Shown one piece after another: positions 1-4,918 of a stretch of DNA of 6,834 nt. The stretch comes from Gammaproteobacteria bacterium. Lineage in GTDB: Bacteria > Pseudomonadota > Gammaproteobacteria > SZUA-140. Within the stretch, counting starts at the first letter, position 1. Each line of letters opens with the position of its first letter. A program made the position numbers and the translations under genes. The DNA lies in contig QIHH01000029.1 in NCBI GenBank assembly GCA_003230195.1, positions 1 through 6,834 of the forward strand, given 5' to 3'. The notes under the pieces are model-generated. The model did not search any database. It had not been told where the DNA came from and saw nothing but the letters and a program-made list of their open reading frames with translations.

Positions 1-1178
1 AGTTTGAACGTAATAAGCCCCATGTGAATGTGGGTACGATTGGTCACGTTGATCATGGTAAAACAACGCTGACAGCAGCGCTGACAGTGACGCAGGCGAA
101 GCAGTTTGGTGGTGACGCTAAGGGTTACGATCAGATTGATAGCGCCCCTGAAGAGCGCGCACGTGGCATCACGATTGCGACTGCTCACGTAGAATATGAG
201 TCAGAGAATCGTCACTACGCACATGTGGATTGCCCTGGGCATGCTGATTATGTGAAAAACATGATTACGGGTGCTGCACAGATGGATGGCGCTATTCTGG
301 TTTGTTCTGCTGCTGATGGCCCAATGCCTCAGACACGTGAGCATATCCTGCTGGCGCGTCAGGTAGGTGTTCCTTATATCATTGTGTTCCTGAACAAAGC
401 GGACATGGTGGATGATGATGAGCTGCTTGAGCTGGTTGAAATGGAAGTGCGCGAGCTGCTAGATAAGTATGATTTTCCTGGTGACGATACCCCGGTGATC
501 ATCGGTTCTGCGCTTAAAGCGTTAGAAGGCGACGAGAGCGAAATCGGTACGCAGGCAATTGCCAAGTTGATCGATGCGCTCGATACCTACATTCCTCAGC
601 CAGAACGCGCAATCGACGGTGCTTTTCTGATGCCAGTAGAGGATGTATTCTCTATTTCGGGTCGTGGTACTGTTGTGACCGGTCGTATTGACCAAGGTGT
701 GGTCAAAGTTGGTGAAGAGATTGAGATTGTTGGTATTAAAGACACCGTAAAAACAACCTGTACCGGTGTAGAGATGTTTCGTAAGCTGCTTGATCAAGGT
801 GAAGCGGGCGACAATGTCGGTGTTCTACTGCGTGGAACCAAGCGTGAAGATGTTGAGCGTGGTCAGGTGCTTTGTGCGCCAGGTTCTATCAAACCTCATA
901 CCAAGTTTACTGCTGAAATCTACATTTTGACTAAAGATGAAGGTGGACGTCATACGCCATTTTTTCAGGGATATCGCCCGCAGTTTTACTTCCGTACCAC
1001 TGATGTAACCGGAGCATGTGAGCTTCCAGAAAGTACTGAGATGGTGATGCCTGGTGATAATGTGGCCATGACGGTTACCTTGATTGCACCGATTGCGATG
1101 AGTGAAGGTCTGCGCTTTGCAATCCGCGAAGGTGGTCGTACTGTGGGTGCTGGTGTTGTTGCAAAAATTATTGAGTAA
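1..1178 (+). CDS. tuf: Elongation factor Tu (5' end cut by the window)
   Basis: EF-Tu is the cytoplasmic GTPase that delivers aminoacyl-tRNA to the ribosomal A site. The reading frame is already open at base 3, giving FERNKPHVNVG, which matches about residue 6 onward of E. coli EF-Tu; 391 codons are visible and only about five are missing, for an expected 396 residues. The GTG at base 24 is an internal Val, not the start. In full-length numbering the G1 loop GHVDHGKT is at about 19-26, switch I RGITI at 59-63, DCPGH with the catalytic His at 81-85, NKAD at 136-139 and SALK at 174-177. The beta-barrel domains follow, including GRGTVVTGR and GGRHTPFF. The G4 motif is NKAD where E. coli has NKCD, a conservative change. 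The frame is intact and ends with TAA. Its position before tRNA-Trp and secE corresponds to the tufB locus; a second tuf copy is common in gammaproteobacteria but cannot be judged here. Confidence 0.98.
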   Translation, partial: FERNKPHVNVGTIGHVDHGKTTLTAALTVTQAKQFGGDAKGYDQIDSAPEERARGITIATAHVEYESENRHYAHVDCPGHADYVKNMITGAAQMDGAILVCSAADGPMPQTREHILLARQVGVPYIIVFLNKADMVDDDELLELVEMEVRELLDKYDFPGDDTPVIIGSALKALEGDESEIGTQAIAKLIDALDTYIPQPERAIDGAFLMPVEDVFSISGRGTVVTGRIDQGVVKVGEEIEIVGIKDTVKTTCTGVEMFRKLLDQGEAGDNVGVLLRGTKREDVERGQVLCAPGSIKPHTKFTAEIYILTKDEGGRHTPFFQGYRPQFYFRTTDVTGACELPESTEMVMPGDNVAMTVTLIAPIAMSEGLRFAIREGGRTVGAGVVAKIIE

Positions 1179-1225
1179 TTAATATAAAGAAAAAGCACAC
1201 GGGTAAAAGATTGTAGTTTATTCGA

Positions 1226-1262
1226 AAGCATAGGTGTCGTAAGATGCCTGTGCTTGAGTTTT
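1226..1262 (+). terminator. Hairpin after tuf, possible weak terminator
   Basis: Bases 1226-1238 pair with 1243-1255 over 13 consecutive positions, three of them G-U, and close on a GTAA loop of the GNRA type. A short run of four T follows after a GAG spacer (1259-1262). The long continuous stem supports a real RNA structure. The weak and offset T tract makes full termination doubtful, so it may instead be a partial terminator or a processing hairpin between the tuf message and tRNA-Trp. Confidence 0.4.
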
Positions 1263-1296
1263 ACTTGCAGATTTTACACGTTAGAGAAGTTAGAAT

Positions 1297-1372
<76 letters not shown>

Positions 1373-1437
1373 CTTTTTAATAAAAGTAGGTGGGTCTAAA
1401 TTTATTTGGACATTTTAAGGGGCTTAGGCGAAATACA

Positions 1438-1782
1438 GTGGATAAGTTAAAGTTTCTATTAGCTGTACTGGTACTGGGTGGTGCCGTGTTTGGATTTTAT
1501 CACTACGGTGAAGAATCCATGTTGTACCGAGTGATCGGTATGCTGGCGGCGCTGGGTATTGCAACGGCTATTATGTTGCAGACAGTGGTGGGACAGCAAG
1601 CTTGGGGGTTTTTAGGTGATGCGCGCACTGAGGCACGCAAGGTCGTCTGGCCATCTCGTAAAGACACTATCCAGACAACATTGATGGTGCTGGCGATGGC
1701 CATTCTCTGTGCAATTTTGCTGTGGTTGTTTGATTCATTTTTATCGTGGGCTGTTAGTTATCTGACAGGCGCGGGAGGCTAG
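1438..1782 (+). CDS. secE: Preprotein translocase subunit SecE
   Basis: SecE clamps SecY in the inner-membrane SecYEG export channel. The protein has the three membrane segments typical of gammaproteobacterial SecE, at about residues 6-23, 29-50 and 82-108. The conserved cytoplasmic amphipathic segment lies between the last two (ARTEARKVVWPSRKDTIQTT, 62-81). I prefer the GTG start at 1438 (114 aa), which has an AGGCG ribosome-binding sequence at 1426-1430, 7 nt upstream. A longer in-frame start, GTG at 1390, would give 130 aa and a 16-residue N-terminal extension. Relatives recalled here do carry 10-20 polar residues before the first helix, but 1390 has no clear Shine-Dalgarno site, so the start remains uncertain. 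The gene ends 3 bp before nusG, the usual secE-nusG pair. E. coli SecE has 127 residues. Confidence 0.93.
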   Translation: MDKLKFLLAVLVLGGAVFGFYHYGEESMLYRVIGMLAALGIATAIMLQTVVGQQAWGFLGDARTEARKVVWPSRKDTIQTTLMVLAMAILCAILLWLFDSFLSWAVSYLTGAGG

Positions 1783-1785
1783 CAC

Positions 1786-2319
1786 GTGGCAATGCGTTGG
1801 TACGTTGTACATGTATATTCTGGCTTTGAGCACCAGGCTGTTCGTTCATTGCAAGACCGGATTGTCTTCGGCGAAATGGAAGATAAATTTGGTGAAATCC
1901 TCGTTCCTACGGAAGAGGTGATCGAGATGCGCGGTGGTCAGAAGCGTAAGAGTGATCGTAAATTTTTCCCTGGTTATGTACTGGTTCAGATGGAACTGGA
2001 TGATGCGACTTGGCATTTAGTGAAAGATGTGCCGAAAGTGATGGGCTTTATTGGTGGAACCAGTGATCGTCCTGCGCCTATTTCTGATAAAGAGGCTCAA
2101 CGTATCATTGACCGCGTTCAGGAGGGTATTGAAAAACCACGTCCGAAAGTTTTGTTCGAGCCGGGTGAAGTGGTGCGTGTGACTGATGGCCCTTTCGCAG
2201 ATTTTAATGGTGTAGTCGAAGAGGTTAATTACGAAAAAAGCCGTGTGCGCGTCGCTGTTTTGATTTTTGGACGTTCGACACCCGTCGATCTTGAGTTTGG
2301 TGAGGTCGAGAAAAGTTAG
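1786..2319 (+). CDS. nusG: Transcription termination/antitermination factor NusG
   Basis: NusG binds the RNA polymerase clamp through its N-terminal domain and contacts Rho or ribosomal protein S10 through its C-terminal KOW domain. The 177-residue product begins its NGN domain at RWYVVHVYSGFE (about residue 4) and carries the conserved ERKFFPGYVLVQM-like stretch as DRKFFPGYVLVQM. The KOW domain begins near residue 124 with FEPGEVVRVTDGPFADFNGV and ends with IFGRSTPVDLEF, whose Phe161 corresponds to the S10-contact Phe of E. coli. The GTG start at 1786 is chosen because GGGAGG (1773-1778), inside the end of secE, lies 7 nt upstream; the in-frame ATG at 1792 would be 13 nt away. The 3-bp gap to secE suggests translational coupling. 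E. coli NusG has 181 residues. Confidence 0.97.
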   Translation: MAMRWYVVHVYSGFEHQAVRSLQDRIVFGEMEDKFGEILVPTEEVIEMRGGQKRKSDRKFFPGYVLVQMELDDATWHLVKDVPKVMGFIGGTSDRPAPISDKEAQRIIDRVQEGIEKPRPKVLFEPGEVVRVTDGPFADFNGVVEEVNYEKSRVRVAVLIFGRSTPVDLEFGEVEKS

Positions 2320-2321
2320 TT

Positions 2322-2351
2322 TTGACTAGCCGTAAGGCTGGTTTTTATCGT
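2322..2351 (+). promoter_or_regulatory. Candidate sigma-70 promoter for rplK-rplA
   Basis: TTGACT (2322-2327) matches the -35 consensus at five of six bases. With an 18-bp spacer it is followed by TATCGT (2346-2351), which matches the -10 consensus at four of six. Transcription would start near 2357-2360, at the edge of the L1-operator-like element. E. coli has a major promoter in the equivalent nusG-rplK gap. The weak -10 box and the overlap with a terminator hairpin limit confidence. Confidence 0.4.
2325..2346 (+). terminator. Intrinsic terminator after nusG
   Basis: ACTAGCC (2325-2331) pairs with GGCTGGT (2336-2342) over seven positions, including one G-U, around a GTAA tetraloop. A run of five T (2342-2346) follows, the first of which also closes the stem. 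It starts 5 nt after the nusG stop codon. This is a compact, canonical rho-independent terminator that would end the secE-nusG transcript before the ribosomal protein operon. Confidence 0.75.
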
Positions 2352-2358
2352 AACCAAT

Positions 2359-2383
2359 GGGGAGCCGCGAGGCGTTTGCACCC
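2359..2383 (+). promoter_or_regulatory. L1-binding translational operator in the rplK leader
   Basis: The RNA would form a lower helix GGG (2359-2361) with CCC (2381-2383) and an upper helix GCC (2364-2366) with GGC (2371-2373). The upper helix is capped by the tetraloop GCGA (2367-2370), and an asymmetric internal loop separates the two helices. The GGGAGCC...GGCG...ACCC arrangement resembles the L1-binding site of 23S rRNA and the known L11-L1 mRNA leader of E. coli. It sits 14 nt before the rplK start, just ahead of the GGGAG ribosome-binding site (2384-2388). By analogy, surplus L1 binds here and represses rplK and, through coupling, rplA. Confidence 0.75.
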
Positions 2384-2397
2384 GGGAGTAAAGAAAG

Positions 2398-2829
2398 ATG
2401 GCAAAGAAGATTGAAGCTTATATCAAGCTACAGGTGCCTGCAGGTAAAGCGAATCCAAGTCCTCCAGTTGGCCCTGCGTTAGGTCAGCACGGTGTAAACA
2501 TCATGGAGTTCTGTAAGGCGTTTAACGCTAAGACTCAGGGCATGGAAGCAGGTTTGCCTGTTCCTGTTGTTATCTCAGTCTATTCTGATCGTAGTTTTAC
2601 ATTCATCACCAAAACCCCACCAGCGGCTATTCTATTAAAAAAAGCTGCAGGTATTAAGAGTGGTAGTGGTACGCCTAACACCAAAAAAGTTGGCAAGGTT
2701 TCTCGCGCACAGCTGGAAGAGATCGCTACGACTAAAATGCCAGACCTGACAGCAGCCAACATGGATGCAGCAGTTCGCACCTTGGCAGGCACTGCTCGTA
2801 GTATGGGTCTTGAAACGGAGGGCGTGTAA
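2398..2829 (+). CDS. rplK: 50S ribosomal protein L11
   Basis: L11 binds the GTPase-associated region of 23S rRNA at the base of the L7/L12 stalk and contributes to factor binding and to RelA activation by stalled ribosomes. The 143-residue product matches E. coli L11 (142 aa) along its whole length. The N-terminal domain carries the proline-rich stretch ANPSPPVGPALGQ (about residues 19-31), where thiazole antibiotics bind in this family. The C-terminal RNA-binding domain includes KTPPAAILLKKAAGIKSGSG and ends with GTARSMGLE. The ATG start has GGGAG 9 nt upstream. The gene ends 1 bp before rplA, and its last codons carry the rplA ribosome-binding site, so the two are likely coupled. Control by L1 through the upstream operator is expected. 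Confidence 0.98.
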   Translation: MAKKIEAYIKLQVPAGKANPSPPVGPALGQHGVNIMEFCKAFNAKTQGMEAGLPVPVVISVYSDRSFTFITKTPPAAILLKKAAGIKSGSGTPNTKKVGKVSRAQLEEIATTKMPDLTAANMDAAVRTLAGTARSMGLETEGV

Positions 2830-2830
2830 G

Positions 2831-3535
2831 ATGGCTAAATTGACAAAACGTACACGTGCAATTCATGAAAAAGTAGAAGCGGGAAAGGCTTATTCTTTTG
2901 AAGACGCCGTTGCGATCCTGAAAGATATTTCTACCGTTAAATTCAATGAATCTGTTGATGTGAGCATTAACCTTGGTGTTGATGCAAAAAAATCGGATCA
3001 GGCCGTGCGTAGTGCAACGGTATTGCCTAATGGTACTGGTAAAACTGTTCGTGTCGCTGTATTTGCTCAGGGTGCAAATGCCGAAGCCGCTCAAGCAGCA
3101 GGTGCTGACATTGTTGGTTTTGATGACCTTGCTGCTTCTATTAAAGAAGGTAATATGGATTTTGATGTTGTGATCGCAAGCCCGGATGCCATGCGCGTTG
3201 TTGGTCAGCTTGGTCAGATACTAGGGCCTCGTGGACTAATGCCTAACCCTAAAGTGGGGACTGTAACCCCTGATGTTGCAACAGCAGTTAAGAATGCTAA
3301 GGCTGGACAGGTTCGTTATCGTACAGATAAGGCAGGCATCATCCATTGTACTATCGGTAAAGTAAACTTCGAAGCGGATGCACTGAAAGGAAACCTTCAG
3401 GCACTCTTGGCTGACCTTGTGAAGGCCAAGCCAAGTTCTGCCAAAGGTGTATATTTAAAGAAAATCTCTGTAACAAGCACGATGGGTCCAGGCATACTGC
3501 TGGATCAATCGACTGTTGCAGAGAGTAGCGCGTAA
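2831..3535 (+). CDS. rplA: 50S ribosomal protein L1
   Basis: L1 forms the mobile stalk near the E site and helps move deacylated tRNA out of the ribosome; it is also the translational repressor of its own operon. The start is ATG 2831, giving MAKLTKRTRAIHEK and 234 residues, exactly the length of E. coli L1. An upstream in-frame ATG at 2765 lies within rplK and is rejected, because homologues begin at MAKLTK and GGAGGG (2817-2822) sits 8 nt before 2831. Conserved segments include DVVIASPDAMRVVGQLGQ, LGPRGLMPNPKVGTV and NAKAGQVRYRTDKAGIIH. The 1-bp gap to rplK fits translational coupling, so one operator can govern both proteins. No terminator was found between this gene and rplJ. Confidence 0.98.
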   Translation: MAKLTKRTRAIHEKVEAGKAYSFEDAVAILKDISTVKFNESVDVSINLGVDAKKSDQAVRSATVLPNGTGKTVRVAVFAQGANAEAAQAAGADIVGFDDLAASIKEGNMDFDVVIASPDAMRVVGQLGQILGPRGLMPNPKVGTVTPDVATAVKNAKAGQVRYRTDKAGIIHCTIGKVNFEADALKGNLQALLADLVKAKPSSAKGVYLKKISVTSTMGPGILLDQSTVAESSA

Positions 3536-3556
3536 GTATCAAAAGACTTTGGGCCC

Positions 3557-3660
3557 TGTTGAGCGTAAGCTCAGTAGACGTCGAAGACCGTTGGTGAGAG
3601 AAGCGAAACAGTGTAACTCTCTTAATTAAAATAGTGATATTTTTACCAACGCAGGCGGTG
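3557..3660 (+). promoter_or_regulatory. L10 (rplJ-rplL) leader, autoregulatory RNA
   Basis: CGTTGGT (3589-3595) pairs perfectly with ACCAACG (3645-3651). Inside this helix GAGAG (3596-3600) pairs with CTCTC (3617-3621). The flanking AAGACCG at 3584-3590 and GCAGGCGGT at 3651-3659 resemble the conserved bases of known L10 leaders, which bind L10 or the L10-L7/L12 complex. A small upstream hairpin (TGAGC at 3560-3564 with GCTCA at 3569-3573, loop GTAA) flanks it. By analogy the structure lets excess L10 block rplJ-rplL translation. Pairing is read directly from the sequence; family assignment is from memory of the leader and was not tested against a covariance model. Confidence 0.65.
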
Positions 3661-3706
3661 GTTCCGTACAGGATTTCCCTGATATCGGTCACCGTTTTAA
3701 GGTGGG

Positions 3707-3761
3707 ATGTTTACATAAACATTCTTATAGTGATCAATAAACATTGATGTTAAATGTTTAT
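3707..3761 (+). repeat. Four-copy heptamer forming two inverted repeats before rplJ
   Basis: ATGTTTA occurs at 3707-3713 and 3754-3760, and its reverse complement TAAACAT at 3716-3722 and 3738-3744. The first pair forms a hairpin of ATGTTT/AAACAT around ACAT. The second forms an 8-bp stem, ATAAACAT (3737-3744) with ATGTTTAT (3754-3761), around a 9-nt loop, ending 5 nt before the rplJ Shine-Dalgarno sequence. Arms can also pair across the two repeats, so alternative folds are possible. Function is unknown. Confidence 0.5.
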
Positions 3762-3766
3762 AACTC

Positions 3767-3773
3767 AGGAGGT
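3767..3773 (+). promoter_or_regulatory. Strong ribosome-binding site fixing the rplJ TTG start
   Basis: AGGAGGT is a near-perfect Shine-Dalgarno sequence, 6 nt before TTG 3780. It lies downstream of the in-frame TTG 3744 and ATG 3747, so those upstream codons cannot use it. No other start candidate in this frame has comparable support. Confidence 0.85.
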
Positions 3774-3779
3774 AGACGA

Positions 3780-4304
3780 TTGTTAACTTTAGCCGAAAAA
3801 CAAGCGATCGTTGCTGAAGTGGCCACCACTGCTGCCAATGCTCACTCTGCTGTTGCTGCGGAATACCGCGGTATTACAGTAGATGACATGACAGCATTGC
3901 GTGTCAAAGCACGCGAATCAGATGTTTCCCTACGTGTTGTCAAAAATACACTAGCGAAACGTGCGGTAGAAAATACCGAGTTCGAATGCATTACTGACTT
4001 GTTAGTTGGCCCACTGGTTTTGGCATTTTCGAATGAAGAGCCATCTGCAGCCGCACGTGTTATCAATGACTTTGCGAAAAAGAACGACAAGCTGGTAGTT
4101 AAAGCTGTTGCGCTTCGTGGCAAGTTACTTGATCCGTCAGATCTACAGAAGCTTGCGACAATGCCAACTAAGGATGAGGCGATTTCAATGTTGATGTCGG
4201 TGATGAAGGCACCGATTGAAAAATTGGTTCGCACGCTTGCTGAACCCAATAATAAATTGGCTCGCACCTTGGATGCAGTACGTAATCAGAAAGACGCAGC
4301 GTAA
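3780..4304 (+). CDS. rplJ: 50S ribosomal protein L10 (TTG start)
   Basis: L10 anchors the L7/L12 dimers to 23S rRNA, forming the flexible stalk that recruits translation GTPases; with L7/L12 it also represses its own operon. The start is TTG 3780, giving MLTLAEKQAIVAEV, which aligns with E. coli MALNLQDKQAIVAEV. The frame is open upstream to at least 3744, but that adds 12 residues with no counterpart in L10. The product is 174 residues against 165 in E. coli; the extra residues lie near the C-terminal stalk helix, around EPNNKLARTLDAVRNQ. Conserved blocks include SLRVVKNTLAKRAVE and AARVINDFAKK. TTG is a rare initiator for such a highly expressed gene; the strong Shine-Dalgarno sequence may compensate. 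rplL begins 52 nt downstream. Confidence 0.97.
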   Translation: MLTLAEKQAIVAEVATTAANAHSAVAAEYRGITVDDMTALRVKARESDVSLRVVKNTLAKRAVENTEFECITDLLVGPLVLAFSNEEPSAAARVINDFAKKNDKLVVKAVALRGKLLDPSDLQKLATMPTKDEAISMLMSVMKAPIEKLVRTLAEPNNKLARTLDAVRNQKDAA

Positions 4305-4319
4305 ACGCAAAACATCTAG

Positions 4320-4340
4320 TTTAATATTTAATATTTAATT
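4320..4340 (+). repeat. Three tandem AT heptamers upstream of rplL
   Basis: TTTAATA (4320-4326), TTTAATA (4327-4333) and TTTAATT (4334-4340) lie end to end, stopping just before the rplL ribosome-binding site AGGAG at 4344-4348. Such an unstructured AU-rich tract can act as a standby or S1-binding translation enhancer; here that is an inference. It fits the need for several L7/L12 copies per L10. Confidence 0.5.
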
Positions 4341-4356
4341 TTTAGGAGTAATTTTC

Positions 4357-4734
4357 ATGGCGGTTTCATCAGAAGAGATTTTGGATACAATTTCTAACAT
4401 GACAGTAGTTGAGGTTGTTGACCTGATCTCTGCAATGGAAGAAAAATTCGGTGTTTCAGCAGCAGCAGCGGTTGCAGTAGCAGCACCTGCCAGTGGTGAA
4501 GGTGGTGCAGCAGCAGCTGAACAGACAGAGTTCGATGTTGTGATGACAAACTTTGGCGCTAACAAAGTCTCAGTGATTAAAGCTGTGCGTAGCATCACTG
4601 GTCTGGGTCTTAAAGAAGCGAAAACGCTTGTTGAAGGTGTACCTTCTCCAATTAAGGAAGGGGCAAGTAAAGACGAAGCTGAAGATGTTAAGAAACAGCT
4701 TGAGGAAGCGGGCGCTGAAGTCGAGATTAAATAA
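4357..4734 (+). CDS. rplL: 50S ribosomal protein L7/L12
   Basis: L7/L12 is the only multicopy ribosomal protein; its dimers bind L10 and their C-terminal domains recruit EF-Tu, EF-G, IF2 and release factors. The 125-residue product shows three parts: an N-terminal dimerisation domain (1-33, with VVDLISAMEEKFGVS), an Ala/Gly-rich hinge (34-56) and a C-terminal domain (57-125). The factor-binding surface NKVSVIKAVRSITGLGLKEA lies at 69-88 and the protein ends in EEAGAEVEIK. The family length is about 120-128. ATG 4357 has AGGAG 8 nt upstream. The hinge DNA is rich in GCA codons (about 4457-4515), a local low-complexity stretch. The gene shares the L10 leader control with rplJ and is followed by an attenuator-like hairpin before rpoB. 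Confidence 0.98.
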   Translation: MAVSSEEILDTISNMTVVEVVDLISAMEEKFGVSAAAAVAVAAPASGEGGAAAAEQTEFDVVMTNFGANKVSVIKAVRSITGLGLKEAKTLVEGVPSPIKEGASKDEAEDVKKQLEEAGAEVEIK

Positions 4735-4777
4735 ATCTGACGCGACGCTTGGTTTGTCGTTAGGCAGGCCGAAAAAT

Positions 4778-4829
4778 GAAGCGGGCTTGCAGCCATCGGT
4801 TGCGGGCCCGCTTCTGCTTATTTATTTTT
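4778..4829 (+). terminator. Attenuator-like terminator between rplL and rpoB
   Basis: GAAGCGGGC (4778-4786) pairs perfectly with GCCCGCTTC (4806-4814). The stem continues inward through 4787-4794 with 4798-4805, using three G-U pairs, to a 3-nt loop, for 17 pairs in total. A T-rich tail TGCTTATTTATTTTT follows (4815-4829). In E. coli a partial terminator in the same gap lowers rpoB-rpoC transcription relative to rplL. The interrupted T tract here fits incomplete termination, since no obvious rpoB promoter follows. Confidence 0.8.
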
Positions 4830-4846
4830 GCCGCCTTGCTGGCGGT
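4830..4846 (+). other. Second small GC hairpin after the attenuator
   Basis: CCGCC (4831-4835) pairs with GGCGG (4841-4845) around TTGCT, with a flanking G-U pair. The sequence AGATTTTG follows. It begins directly after the T tail of the larger hairpin, so it could back it up as a tandem weak terminator or shape the processed 5' end of the rpoB message. Confidence 0.45.
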
Positions 4847-4862
4847 AGATTTTGTACAAAGT

Positions 4863-4888
4863 GACCTGTGACCGCATCATCACAGGTT
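4863..4888 (+). other. Perfect 8-bp inverted repeat in the rpoB leader
   Basis: ACCTGTGA (4864-4871) and TCACAGGT (4880-4887) are exact reverse complements around an 8-nt loop, with an outer G-U pair at 4863/4888. There is no T tract after it, so it is not a terminator. It could be an RNA hairpin in the rpoB leader, an RNase target or a protein-binding site on DNA; the sequence does not decide. Confidence 0.5.
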
Positions 4889-4893
4889 CAGAT

Positions 4894-4912
4894 TTCAACT
4901 AAAAGTTGAGGG
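4894..4912 (+). promoter_or_regulatory. rpoB ribosome-binding site partly inside a hairpin
   Basis: TTCAACT (4894-4900) pairs with AGTTGAG (4904-4910) around AAA. The 3' arm contains GAG, the first half of the likely Shine-Dalgarno sequence GAGGG (4908-4912), which lies 6 nt before ATG 4919. The fold would therefore partly hide the ribosome-binding site. The pairing is visible; an effect on translation is inferred. Confidence 0.5.
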
Positions 4913-4918
4913 TCCCAA

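Noticed and set aside
1211..1296. Promoter for tRNA-Trp/secE
   Set aside because: TTGCAG (1265-1270) and TAGAAT (1291-1296) are 20 bp apart and would start transcription inside the tRNA; other box pairs match poorly or are badly spaced.
2765..2830. Upstream ATG extension of rplA by 22 residues
   Set aside because: It overlaps rplK, is absent from L1 homologues, and ATG 2831 has a good ribosome-binding site and the conserved MAKLTK start.
3604..3731. Promoters inside the rplJ leader (TAAAAT at 3627, TATAGT at 3726)
   Set aside because: These -10-like boxes lack a plausible -35 at 15-19 bp; TTTACA (3710-3715) is only 10 bp before TATAGT, and the region is AT-rich.
3744..3779. Upstream TTG/ATG start for rplJ
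   Set aside because: The Shine-Dalgarno sequence lies inside this extension and the extra residues have no L10 counterpart.
3842..4267. Antisense open frame of 141 codons opposite rplJ
   Set aside because: It is a shadow of rplJ, with no independent ribosome-binding site or domain.
4457..4515. GCA triplet run as a simple repeat or microsatellite
   Set aside because: It encodes the normal Ala-rich hinge of L7/L12 and is interrupted by other codons.
4335..4796. Antisense open frame of 153 codons opposite rplL
   Set aside because: It lies entirely over rplL and its flanks, has low-complexity Ser/Ala composition as expected from the complement of an Ala-rich gene, and has no recognisable family.
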